Below are positions 1 to 8,900 of a stretch of 64,000 nt of DNA, piece by piece. The notes beneath the pieces are model-generated. The model was not told the origin of the DNA. It saw only the letters and a program-made list of their open reading frames with translations, and did no database searches. Source of the DNA: Halomonas lysinitropha (GTDB lineage: Bacteria > Pseudomonadota > Gammaproteobacteria > Pseudomonadales > Halomonadaceae); the NCBI RefSeq assembly GCF_902500215.1, contig NZ_CABVOU010000027.1, forward strand, positions 179,398-243,397. Reading direction: 5' to 3'. The translations under genes were made by a program, and so were the position numbers. The first letter of the stretch is position 1, and every line of letters begins with the position of its first letter.

Positions 1-2038
1 ACTGGATCTGGCCGCTGCCGTCCCCGGCGGGGAAGGCCACACGCAGTGCGGGGCCGCGGTTGGTGCCGTCGGTTGAGGCCATGGCCTGGGGCAGCGAGAG
101 GGTGATGCCGATATCGCCGTTCATCAGCCCCAGCCCGTAGTCGTTGCGCGTCACCAGCACCGGGCGGCCGGGATACCAGAGCCGGCGGCCGTCGCCGGTG
201 TCGATCAACTCTTCCCTCTCCAGCGCGACGCGGATGCGCTCGTTCAGGCCCTCCACGCCCCAGGGGCCGCGGCGCAGCGCACAGAGCAGCTGGAACTGGC
301 CGTGGGCGGCCAGCACCGCGCGGGCCCAGTCGTCCAGGGCCTCGCGGTCGATCTCGCCATCCGTTACCGCCTGCGGCGCGGCGGCTGTCATCACCTGCAG
401 GTAGTGGCGATAGCCCACCGGCGGCGGTAGCGGCTGGCCCTCTTTCAGAACCCGCCCCTCGCCGGCATGGGGAAATCCCTCGTGGTGGCCCGAGACCACC
501 AGCCGTTCCAGACGGCGGTCGTGGTCGGTCTCGAGCTTGAGGTGCGAGAGGTCGGCATAGCCGTGCTCGAGCACGCCACGGATCGCGGCGCGTTTCTCCT
601 TTCCCGGGGCGTCTCGATTGACCGTGCCGGCCAGCTGGCCGATGCCGCTCTCGGCGTCGAAGCGGTGGCTGTGCCGCAGCATGGCAATGGCCTGATCCAG
701 CGGGGCACCCTTGGCGTCGAGCATCTCCGCGGGCAGCGCCTGGCCGGTGGCGCGGGTGAGCCAGTCGGCAGTCTCGGGCGTGTAGTGGCCGCCCTCGGCC
801 CGGGCGCAGAGGTCGCCCAGCACCGAGCCGGCTTCCACCGAGGCGAGCTGGTCCTTGTCGCCCAGCAGCACCAGGCGTCCGCGGGGCGGCAGGGCATCGA
901 GCAGGGCGGCCATCATCTCCACGTCGACCATGGAGGCCTCGTCCACCACCAGCACGTCCAGCGGCAGGAGGTTGCGGGCGTTGTGGCGGAAGTGGCGGGT
1001 ATCGGGCCTGGAACCCAAAAGCCTGTGCAGGGTGGTGACCTTCGTGGGGATGGCGGATCTGAGCCTGCTGACACTGCCATCGCCCAATAAATTGGGCTCC
1101 CACAATGGGTTGCTGCCCTCATCTTTCTCGTAGGCAGCCAGCAGTGGGGCCAGGCCATCCAGTTGCAACGAGCTGACTTGTCCGGCGATGGATTCGTTGA
1201 GCCGCGCGGCGGCCTTGCCGGTGGGGGCGGCCAGGCGTATGCGCAGCGGGCGGCGGCCGTCGCCCAGCGCCAGGGCCTGCAGCAGGGCGAGCAGCTTGAC
1301 CACGGTGGTGGTCTTGCCGGTGCCGGGGCCGCCCGTGATCACCGCAAAGGGCGAGCGGGCGGCCAGGACGCAGGCGGCCTTCTGCCAGTCCAGGGTGTCG
1401 CTGGTGGGGAAGAGGGCGGAGAGGGCGGTCGCCAGGGTGGTGGGGTCGGAGGTGTGGGTGGCTTCCGCCGGGCGCCTGTCGGCGCCATTCGCGCAATGAA
1501 TTGCGCTCCTACAGGGTTCCTTGTCCAGTCTGGAAGCAATGTGCTGCTGGATCGAGCGTTCGTGCTGCCAGTAGCGGCGCAGGTAGAGCCGGGTGCCGTC
1601 GAGCACCAGCGGGGTGTTGCCCGGGCCGTGGCCGACGACAAGCGGATGAGTGAGCGCTTGCTGCCAGTCGACCAGCGTTAGCTCGCCGAGCAGCTGGCTG
1701 GGTCGTGGCGGCGGGTCCTCCAGGCTGTCGCCTTCCGGGGGCAGCGAGAGCGCCAGATCCGGCTCGGCGAGGGTGCGTTCGAGGTCCAGGCAGACATGGC
1801 CGCGGCCGAGCTGGTGGCTGGCCAGTGCCGCGGCCAGCAGCAGCGGGGCAGGGGCGTCGGGCACCTCGCGGGCCAGGAAGGCGGCGAAGGCGCGGTCCAG
1901 GGCGCGCAGCCAGCCGCGGGCCACCCAGCGGTCGAGCAGGGCGAACAGCGCCTGGGCCTCCCGCAGGGCCTCGGCGGTAGAGATGTCGTCACTCATGGCG
2001 GTTTCTCTGTCGCGCATGGTTTTTGCTCGATCACTCAT
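1..2038 (-). CDS. recD: Exodeoxyribonuclease V alpha subunit RecD, 3'-truncated by window edge
   Basis: RecD is the fast 5'-3' helicase of RecBCD, which processes double-strand DNA ends in the cytoplasm. About 679 codons are visible without a stop before position 1, so the C-terminus is missing. The Walker A motif GGPGTGKTTT lies near residues 234-243, and the helicase motif VLVVDEAS follows. The ATG at 2038 overlaps the recB stop as ATGA; an in-frame ATG at 1996 is an alternative start and matches the usual N-terminus (MSDDISTAEAL) better. The visible part is already longer than the complete E. coli protein (608 aa as I recall), partly because two REP-like palindromes (about 1471-1513 and 1082-1110) sit inside the reading frame and are translated. 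I read the frame across both and found no stop. Confidence 0.93.
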   Translation of the reverse strand, partial: MSDRAKTMRDRETAMSDDISTAEALREAQALFALLDRWVARGWLRALDRAFAAFLAREVPDAPAPLLLAAALASHQLGRGHVCLDLERTLAEPDLALSLPPEGDSLEDPPPRPSQLLGELTLVDWQQALTHPLVVGHGPGNTPLVLDGTRLYLRRYWQHERSIQQHIASRLDKEPCRSAIHCANGADRRPAEATHTSDPTTLATALSALFPTSDTLDWQKAACVLAARSPFAVITGGPGTGKTTTVVKLLALLQALALGDGRRPLRIRLAAPTGKAAARLNESIAGQVSSLQLDGLAPLLAAYEKDEGSNPLWEPNLLGDGSVSRLRSAIPTKVTTLHRLLGSRPDTRHFRHNARNLLPLDVLVVDEASMVDVEMMAALLDALPPRGRLVLLGDKDQLASVEAGSVLGDLCARAEGGHYTPETADWLTRATGQALPAEMLDAKGAPLDQAIAMLRHSHRFDAESGIGQLAGTVNRDAPGKEKRAAIRGVLEHGYADLSHLKLETDHDRRLERLVVSGHHEGFPHAGEGRVLKEGQPLPPPVGYRHYLQVMTAAAPQAVTDGEIDREALDDWARAVLAAHGQFQLLCALRRGPWGVEGLNERIRVALEREELIDTGDGRRLWYPGRPVLVTRNDYGLGLMNGDIGITLSLPQAMASTDGTNRGPALRVAFPAGDGSGQIQ
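1082..1104. repeat. REP-like palindrome inside recD
   Basis: The perfect stem GCCCAAT / ATTGGGC (1082-1088 and 1091-1097, loop AA) is followed by TCCCACA. Read on the minus strand this gives TGTGGGAGC-CCAATTTATTGGGCGA, the layout of RAYT-associated REP elements (TGTRGGAGC head, palindrome, GCGA-type tail). It lies in the recD coding frame and is translated as roughly SNPLWEPNLLGDG, without a stop or frameshift. It has the same head as the element at 1471-1513. Confidence 0.6.
1471..1513. repeat. REP-like element with two adjacent stems inside recD
   Basis: On the minus strand this reads TGTAGGAGC followed by the palindrome GCGCAATTCATTGCGC (1491-1506), then GAATGGC and a second stem GGCGCC-N4-GGCGCC (1471-1486). 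The TGTAGGAGCG head with a following hairpin is the classic gammaproteobacterial REP form. It is translated in frame as part of recD (around EPCRSAIHCANGAD), between the N-terminal region and the Walker A motif. Confidence 0.65.
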
Positions 2039-5000
2039 GGCTGTGCCTCCGGGGCGCGAAACAGGGCGTCCAGCTGCTCGATCAGCACACGGGGCGGGCG
2101 CTCGCGGTGCACGCCGCGCGAGGGCGCGTGCTGGCCGCGCAGGAAGACGTAGAGCGCGCCGCCCAGGTGGCGGTCGATGTCGTAGTCCGGCAGCCGCGAT
2201 CTGAGCAGGCGGTGCAGGGCCAGCAGGTAGAGGCAGTACTGCAGGTCGTAGCGCTTCTCGCGCACCGCCTCCGCCATGGCGGTCTCGGCGTAGGCGTCGT
2301 CGTCGCGGCCCAGGTGGTTGGACTTCCAGTCCAGCACGTAGAAGCGCCCCTCGTGCTCCACCACCAGGTCGATGAAGCCCTTGAGCATGCCGTTAAGCCG
2401 GTCGCGCTCCAGCGCCGGCCGGGCGGCGCCGTTCAATGTGTGAGCGCTCACGAGGGCGTCCAGGCGAGCGGTGTCGACCTGGTGGGCGGCGAACCAGAAC
2501 TCCAGCTCCACCTGGTAGTGAGCGCTCTCCAGCCGGTCGAGGCGCAGCGGCGCCACCGGCCCTTCCGGGGCCTGCGGCACCGGCAGCTCGCTTTCCAGCA
2601 GCCCGCGCAGCCAGGCCTGCAGCGCCGGGATTCGCTCGCGCCAGCCGCGCAGGTTGGCGCGCCGCGCCAGGGTGTCGTCCAGGCGCTCGGGCTCGGCGGC
2701 CAGCCGTGAAAAGCCCTCGTGTCCGGCCCACTCCAGCAGGCCGTGCAGGAAGGTGCCGGCCGCCGGGCCGCGGGGGAAGCGGTGGAGCGAACCGTCACTC
2801 GTCGGCTGGACAGGCTGGGCCGGGTCCTGGGGCTCGTCGCGCATCTCCCGCGCGGTGGCTTCAAGAGCAGTCTCGGGCTCTTCCATAAAGAGCGCAGTCT
2901 CGGGCTCTGCTATCAAAATCGAGGGCAGGAGCGCGGTCTCGGGCGCTTCCTCCCCACCCCGGATGCGCTCGCCGCCCAGGCGCAGCGCCGAGTAGCTGGC
3001 GATCCACCAGTGCTCCCGGGCGCGTCGAGTGGGGGTGAGCGCCTCGCGCAGGGCCTCGTCATGGGCCTCGATGGGCACCACTCGATCATCGGGCTCGGGC
3101 GCCGGCGCCACCGCCAGCTCCGTCTCCTCTGCCCCCTGGGCGAGGGGGAAGAGGGCGTCGAGCAGGCCGGCTGTCGAGAGTGGCGAGAGCGGTTCTCCTG
3201 CGGTCAGCACCTGGCCGATGGCGCTGCGCTCCAGCCCCTTGAGCGGAGCGATGCCCAGCCAGGTGGCATGGCGGGCGCGGGTCAGGGCCACGTAGAGCTT
3301 GCGCAGGTCCTCGCCCAGACGCTCGTCGTCGGCGCGGGCCAGCACCGTGTCGTCGGCCTCCAGCGAGAGCTGACGGCGGCCCGCCTCATCGTGCCAGGTG
3401 AGCGGCAGGTCGCTGGCCTTCTTCTCGCGAAAGGCGCAGATGAAGGGCAGGAAGACCAGCGGATACTCGAGGCCCTTGGACTTGTGGATGGTGATCACCT
3501 GCACCAGATCGGCGTCGCTCTCCAGGCGCAGGCGGTGGGTGTCGGCCTGCGCCGGGGGCTGGGCGCGCGCCTCGCTGAGATAGCGCAGCAGGGCATGCTC
3601 GCCGTCCAGCTCGGCGCTGGCTTCCTGCAGCAGCTCGCCTAGGTGCAGGAGGTCCGTCAGGTGCCGCTCCCCGTGGACGAATCGCTGTGCGGGCGCATCA
3701 CTGCGTTGCGCGGTGCTCGAAAGCTCGCCTAACCCCTCGTTATGTCTCGCTTCCTGTGCTCCGTGCGCCTTGTGCTGCATCCCGCTCGCTGATTCGTCCC
3801 GCTTTGCAAGCAGCCGGGTGGGCACCGCGAAGTCGGCCAGCAGCCGGTGCAGCATGGGCAGCACCCCCTGGCGCTGCCACTGGCGGTGGTAGCCTCGGAA
3901 CTGCAGCACACGCTCCTCCCAGGCCAGCTCGTCGTGCTGCAGGGTGTCGAGATCGTGGAGGCCCATGCCCAGGCTGGGCATGGCCAGTGCGGCGTGCAGG
4001 CGCCGCTCGCTGTCGGGCTCGCCGCAGGCGGCGAGCCACACCTCGAGCTCCAGGGCCGCCGGGGTCTCGAACACCCCTTCCTTGTCGGAGAGGTAGACGC
4101 TCTTGATGCCGCGCGCGAGCAGCGCGCCGCGGATCGCCCTGGCCTCGTTCGCGTTGTTGACCAGCACGGCAAGGTCCGAAGGCTTCAGGGGCCGCAAGGC
4201 TTCGTCCGGTTCATTGAAGCCGGTTCGTCCCTGCTGGCCCTCGCGCAGCAGTTCGGCCATCCGGGTGGCGCAGCGCGCGGCCATCTCCTTGAAATAGGCG
4301 CCCTTGCTCATCCCTTCAGCCGCTTCGTTCCCGGACTCAAGGTGCCAGAGCGTCATGGCCGGCAGCGCGGCGCCGTCGCGGGTCAGCGAGTCCTTGCGGC
4401 CTTTCGCGGCCACGGGCAGGAAGGGCACCGGGTTGTCGCCCCGGGGTGAGCGGAACAGGAAGGCGCCGCGACCGGCGGGGTGCGATTCGGTGAAGCGGAA
4501 CACCCGGTTGACGGCCGCCACCATGGCGGTGGCCGAGCGGAAGTTGGTGCCCAGGGTGACGTGCCGCCCGGCGGTGTCGCGCCGCGCCTGCAGGTAGGTG
4601 TGGATGTCGGCGCCGCGGAAGGCGTAGATCGCCTGCTTGGGGTCGCCGATCAGCAGGACGGCGCTGGGGTCCTCGGGATCCGGCGCCTGGGCCAGCCGGT
4701 AGACGTGGTCGAAGAGCCGGTACTGCACCGGGTCGGTGTCCTGGAACTCGTCCACCAGGGCCACCGGGAACTGGCGACGCACCTGGGCGGCCAGCGCCTC
4801 GCCGGCGTCGCCCGCAAAGGCGCGATCGAGGCGCTCGAGCAGGTCATCGGGGCCGAGTTCGGCGCGGCGCTGCTGCATGCGCTCGCGGCGCTCGCGCATC
4901 CAGTGCACGGCATGGGCGAGCAGGTCGGCGTGGGCATCGGGCAGGGTTTTGAGCTGCTCGGGCAGCTCGGCCAGGGCGTGCAGGGCCGGATGGTCCAGCG

Positions 5001-5973
5001 GCTCGCCCTGCTTCCAGATCTCGGCGATGCCGTCGGGTGTCAGGCGTTTCCAGGCGGTGTCGGTCAACGCCGGGGTGGCAAGTTCGGGGTCCTCGGCCCA
5101 GTCTCGCAGCTTTGCCAACCAGTCGGCGCGGCTCCTGCTGTTGAGCTTGCGCTGGTCGAAGGCCTTGGCGGTGGCGGCCGTCTCCAGTTGTTCGGCGAGC
5201 TCCTCCAGCCAGGCGGGCCAGGGCGCCTTGAGCTCGGCCAGCTGGCGTGCGCGCTCGGCCTGCATGCTGGCCAGGGCACCGGCCGGTGGCGGGGCGTCGG
5301 GCAGCAGGTCGGCATCGCCCTGCAGGCGGCGCACGTCCTCGGACAGGGCGTCGGGGGTCTCCCAGTAGCGGGTGACCACCGCCAGGGCCTCGGCGTCCAG
5401 GGCGTAGTAGAAGCTGCGCCAGTAGTCCCGCGCGACCTCGAGCTCCAGCTCCGACTGGTCGAGGTTCATCTCCAGGGAGAAGAGGCTGCCGCTCTCGAAG
5501 GCGTGCTCGCGCAGCATGCGGTGGCACCAGGAATGGATGGTGGAGACCGCGGCCTCGTCCATCCACTCGGCGGCGAGCTGCAGGCGGCGGGCGCAGGCGG
5601 GCCAGCGCTCGCGGGGGTAGCTGTCGCGCAGGGCCAGCAGGGGGTCAGACCCCTCAGCAGACTTTGGGGTCTGACCCTCAGGGGAACTTAGAAATGCATC
5701 GGCGGCCTCCACCAGCCGGGCGCGGATACGGTCGCGCAGCTCCCGGGTGGCGGCGTTGGTGAAGGTCACCACCAGGATCTCCGGTGGGGTGAGGGCGCGG
5801 GGGAAGCTCTCGGCGTCGGCCTCGTCACGCGGGCCCAGCACCAGGCGCACATAGAGCAGGGCGATGGTGAAGGTCTTGCCGGTGCCGGCGCTGGCCTCGA
5901 TCAGCCGGCTGCCGGTGAGCGGCAGGTGGATCGGGTCCAGGGTCGGGGGCGTCTTCTGGTCCTGTGCGCTCAT
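2035..5973 (-). CDS. recB: Exodeoxyribonuclease V beta subunit RecB
   Basis: RecB is the 3'-5' helicase and nuclease subunit of RecBCD. The 1312-residue protein has an N-terminal UvrD-type Walker A (EASAGTGKTFT, about residues 28-38), the helicase motif VDEFQDTDPVQ, FLLIGDPKQAIYAFRGAD-type motifs, and a C-terminal nuclease domain with GFIDL followed by VLDWKSN near residue 1214 (the catalytic Asp-x-Lys). Its start overlaps the recC stop and its stop overlaps the recD start, each by ATGA. It is longer than E. coli RecB (1180 aa as I recall). Two extra segments trace to palindromic DNA inserted in frame: about residues 100-111 (5642-5676) and about 725-767 (3675-3799). Both avoid the recognised motifs, so the protein is probably active. 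Confidence 0.96.
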   Translation of the reverse strand: MSAQDQKTPPTLDPIHLPLTGSRLIEASAGTGKTFTIALLYVRLVLGPRDEADAESFPRALTPPEILVVTFTNAATRELRDRIRARLVEAADAFLSSPEGQTPKSAEGSDPLLALRDSYPRERWPACARRLQLAAEWMDEAAVSTIHSWCHRMLREHAFESGSLFSLEMNLDQSELELEVARDYWRSFYYALDAEALAVVTRYWETPDALSEDVRRLQGDADLLPDAPPPAGALASMQAERARQLAELKAPWPAWLEELAEQLETAATAKAFDQRKLNSRSRADWLAKLRDWAEDPELATPALTDTAWKRLTPDGIAEIWKQGEPLDHPALHALAELPEQLKTLPDAHADLLAHAVHWMRERRERMQQRRAELGPDDLLERLDRAFAGDAGEALAAQVRRQFPVALVDEFQDTDPVQYRLFDHVYRLAQAPDPEDPSAVLLIGDPKQAIYAFRGADIHTYLQARRDTAGRHVTLGTNFRSATAMVAAVNRVFRFTESHPAGRGAFLFRSPRGDNPVPFLPVAAKGRKDSLTRDGAALPAMTLWHLESGNEAAEGMSKGAYFKEMAARCATRMAELLREGQQGRTGFNEPDEALRPLKPSDLAVLVNNANEARAIRGALLARGIKSVYLSDKEGVFETPAALELEVWLAACGEPDSERRLHAALAMPSLGMGLHDLDTLQHDELAWEERVLQFRGYHRQWQRQGVLPMLHRLLADFAVPTRLLAKRDESASGMQHKAHGAQEARHNEGLGELSSTAQRSDAPAQRFVHGERHLTDLLHLGELLQEASAELDGEHALLRYLSEARAQPPAQADTHRLRLESDADLVQVITIHKSKGLEYPLVFLPFICAFREKKASDLPLTWHDEAGRRQLSLEADDTVLARADDERLGEDLRKLYVALTRARHATWLGIAPLKGLERSAIGQVLTAGEPLSPLSTAGLLDALFPLAQGAEETELAVAPAPEPDDRVVPIEAHDEALREALTPTRRAREHWWIASYSALRLGGERIRGGEEAPETALLPSILIAEPETALFMEEPETALEATAREMRDEPQDPAQPVQPTSDGSLHRFPRGPAAGTFLHGLLEWAGHEGFSRLAAEPERLDDTLARRANLRGWRERIPALQAWLRGLLESELPVPQAPEGPVAPLRLDRLESAHYQVELEFWFAAHQVDTARLDALVSAHTLNGAARPALERDRLNGMLKGFIDLVVEHEGRFYVLDWKSNHLGRDDDAYAETAMAEAVREKRYDLQYCLYLLALHRLLRSRLPDYDIDRHLGGALYVFLRGQHAPSRGVHRERPPRVLIEQLDALFRAPEAQP
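3675..3799. mobile_element. MITE-like element with terminal inverted repeats inserted in recB
   Basis: A stretch of about 125 bp is bounded by 19-bp terminal inverted repeats that match at 15 positions: GGACGAATCGCTGTGCGGG at 3675-3693 and the complement of GGACGAATCAGCGAGCGGG at 3781-3799. The encoded segment (about residues 725-767, rich in A, Q, E, S and H) separates RecB motifs that, as I recall E. coli RecB, are only a few residues apart (LLA and GERxLTD). There is no transposase, so it would be a non-autonomous element. Exact borders and any target duplication are uncertain. Confidence 0.6.
5642..5676. repeat. GGGTCAGACCCC inverted-repeat element in recB
   Basis: Perfect 12-bp inverted repeat: GGGTCAGACCCC (5642-5653) and GGGGTCTGACCC (5665-5676), with an 11-nt loop. 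Each arm is itself nearly palindromic. It is translated within recB as PEGQTPKSAEGSDP, in a variable linker after helicase motif I and before the IHSWCHRML region. The sequence looks unlike the surrounding codons and resembles a short dispersed repeat. Confidence 0.55.
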
Positions 5974-8900
5974 GCCTGGCCTCCCTTGCCCTTGTCGCTA
6001 TTTCCCTTCTTCTCCCTCGGCTTGCGTACCGCGTGTAATAGCGGGGCGTAGAGCCGCTCGGCCAGCTCGGCAAAGCCGCCACCTTCCGACGACTGGACCA
6101 GCGCCTCGAGCGCCGGCCACTGGCGCATCAGGTAGGGGTCGCGGCCGCGCTCGCCGTGGTCGCCGTTGTAGCCGCTGCCGTGGAAGGCGGTGTCCAGTGC
6201 CTTCCAGGCCTTGGCGTCCTCCTCGCTGGCCCTGCCGGCGAGGCAGCGGGCCATGGCATCGGGGGTGCCGCCCTTCTCCAGCCAGGCGAAGGCGGTGTCC
6301 CGGGCCAGCGGCAGGGGCGTGGCCATGCCGAGCTGCCAGGCCGCGGCGATATCGGCGAGGTGCGCCCGGGCCGCGTCCGCGGGCAGCGGGGCCAGGGTGC
6401 CGCCGCCGGCACGGGAGAGCAGCCGGGTGGTCATGGGCCCCTCCAGCTGGCCGGCGAGGTGGGCCACCCAGGGTGTGAGCCAGTGCTTCCAGTGGTACTT
6501 GCCCTTGTGCACCAGGCTGCTGGTGGTGAGCAGCACCCGGCAGCGCTCGCCGGCCTCATTCACGCGTAGCTCGCCCAGCCAGTCCTCAAGCGCTAGGCCC
6601 TCGCCCAGCTCCCCTTGCAGGTCCAGCGAGACACCGAGCGGCTCGTCCATGGCGTGGGGCCACGCCTCGAGCACCTGGCGGTAGTCCGCGAAGAGGGTCT
6701 CCATGGGCTCGACGAGCTTGTCGCGCATCTGCTCGGCGAAGCCGCCCATGGCCAGGCGCCCCTGGCGCTCGAGCCGCTCCAGGGTAGCCAGCATGGCGGG
6801 CTCATGGGGCTCGCCGGCCTCCACCGCCGTGCGGCTCGCCTCGATCAGCGCGTGCTGCAACTGCCAGTGGTCGAGGCCGTCCAGGGTGAAGGGCTCGTGG
6901 TCGAGCCGTTCCATGGCCTCCGTTTCCAGGTGGACCTTGAGCCGGGTGTTATAGAAGGCCTGCACCGGCGCCTTGAGGAAGTTGCCCAGCTGGGCCAGGG
7001 TCAGCGGGCTTTCCTGCCGGTAGGGAGGCAGCGGCGGCTCCGCGGCCGGGGCCGGCGGGGGCTCGGCATCGGGGCGGTGCAGCTCGCGCCACTCGTGGGC
7101 GTAGGTGGCAAGGCTGGATCCTTCGCGGAAGTACTCCGCGCTGAACGGCTGCAGCGGGTGCTCGGTGGTCAGCGCGGCCAGCAGCGCCTTGCCGTCGGTA
7201 TCGTCGGCCTTTCCGGCCAGCCGCCAGCCGCGGGCCAGGTGGTCGCGCAGCTGGCCGAGCAGCACCGAGGGGGGCTGCTCGCTGTTGTCGATGATGCTGC
7301 GCCCCACCCAGCTGATGCTCAGTCGGTCGCGGGCCGAGAGCAGCGCCTCGAGGAAGAGGTAGCGGTCGTCCTCGCGTCGCGAGCGGTCGCCGGGGCGGTA
7401 GTCCTGAGCCATCAGGTCGATGTCCAGCGGGCGCTGCACCCTGGGGTAGTCGGCGTCGTTCATGCCCAGCAGGCAGACGTGGCGGAAGGGAATGGCCCGC
7501 ATCGGCATCAGGGTGGCGATGTTCACCGCCCCGGCCAGGAAGCGCTGGGAGAGGCTCGCCTCGTCCACCTGGGCAAGCCAGTGCTCGCGCACCACCGAGA
7601 GCGGCAGGGGCTCGGTGAGCCCGGCCTCCTCGGCGCTCTCCTGCCAGGCGTCCAGCGCCTGCTCGAGGCGGGTCAGCGCCATCAGGTCCTGGTCGGCCTC
7701 GGCCAGGAAGCAGGCTTCCATCAGGCCGCGCAGCCGCTCGCCCCAGGTGGCCACGTCGCAGGGCTCGGCCAGCGTCTGCCACTGGGCCTCCAGGGTGTCG
7801 ATGAGGGCCACCAGGGGGCCGGCCAGCGCCGCCTCCAGCCCGCCGATGTCGTCATAGGGCTCGATGCCCTGCCAGTGGCCCTCGGCGGCATCGCCCACCG
7901 CATAGCCGAGCAGCAGCCGGCGCAGGCCGAAGGCCCAGGTGTTGGCGGTGAGGCCTTCCGGCAGGTCGAGGCTCTGGCGCTGGCGGGCGTCGAGCCCCCA
8001 GCGGATGCCGGTGCCCTCAATCCAGCGGCGCAGGGTGGGCAGGCCGCTCTCCGGGATGGCGAAGCGCGCGCGGATGGCCGGCACCTCCAGCAGGTCGAGC
8101 AGGTCGCTCACCGAGAGGCGCAGCTCCGGCAGGCGCAGCAGCTGTTCCAGGGCGATCAGCAGCGGCAGGCGGTGGCGGCTGGCCTGGTCGGAGAGGGTGA
8201 AGGGGATATGGCGCGGATCGTCGGGGTCGAGGCGGCCGAACACCGCCTGCACCGCGGCGGCGTACTGGTCGACGTCGGGCACCATCACCAGGATGTCGCG
8301 GGGCTTGAGGGTGGGGTCCTCGCTGAAGGCGGCGAGCAGTTGGTCGTGGAGGATCTCCACCTCGCGCAGGGCGCTGTGGGCGACCTGGAAGCGCAGGGAG
8401 CGGTCGCGGGCCGGGTCCATGGCGGGCCAGGTCTCGCGGGTCTCGGCGAGCGGGCGCAGCTCGAGGATGTCGTCCTGCAGCTGGCGCAGCAGGCTGGGTT
8501 CGGCCTCACCTTTTCCCTTCTCCAGCGGTGAGTCGAACAGGTCGATGCGCAGCGCCTCGCCCTCAAAGAGGCCGCGATAGGCCTGCTGCTCGTCGAACTC
8601 GTCCAGCAGGCGCAGGTAGTCGCGGCCCTGCTTGCCCCAGGCGGCCAGCAGCGGCTGGGCGTGCAGGTGCAGCTCGGTCTCGGCGAGGTCCGCCGGGATG
8701 CCGGGGCGGCGCTGCTGGCGCTTGCGCTCGGCACGGAGCAGGTCCTTGTGCTCGATGATGTCGGCCCAGTAGTGGCGGCAGGGGTTGTGCACGCAGAGCA
8801 GCACCTGGCTGACCCGCGCCATGGCGGCCAGTGCCTCGAGGGTCTGGGCGGGCAGCGAGGAGATGCCGAACACGATCACCCGGCGGGGCAGGCCGTGGGG

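Noticed and set aside
6615..8531. Long plus-strand open frame of 638 codons opposite recC
   Set aside because: It is a shadow of the GC-rich recC codon pattern; no start signal, no recognisable domain, and the opposite strand is a clear RecC.
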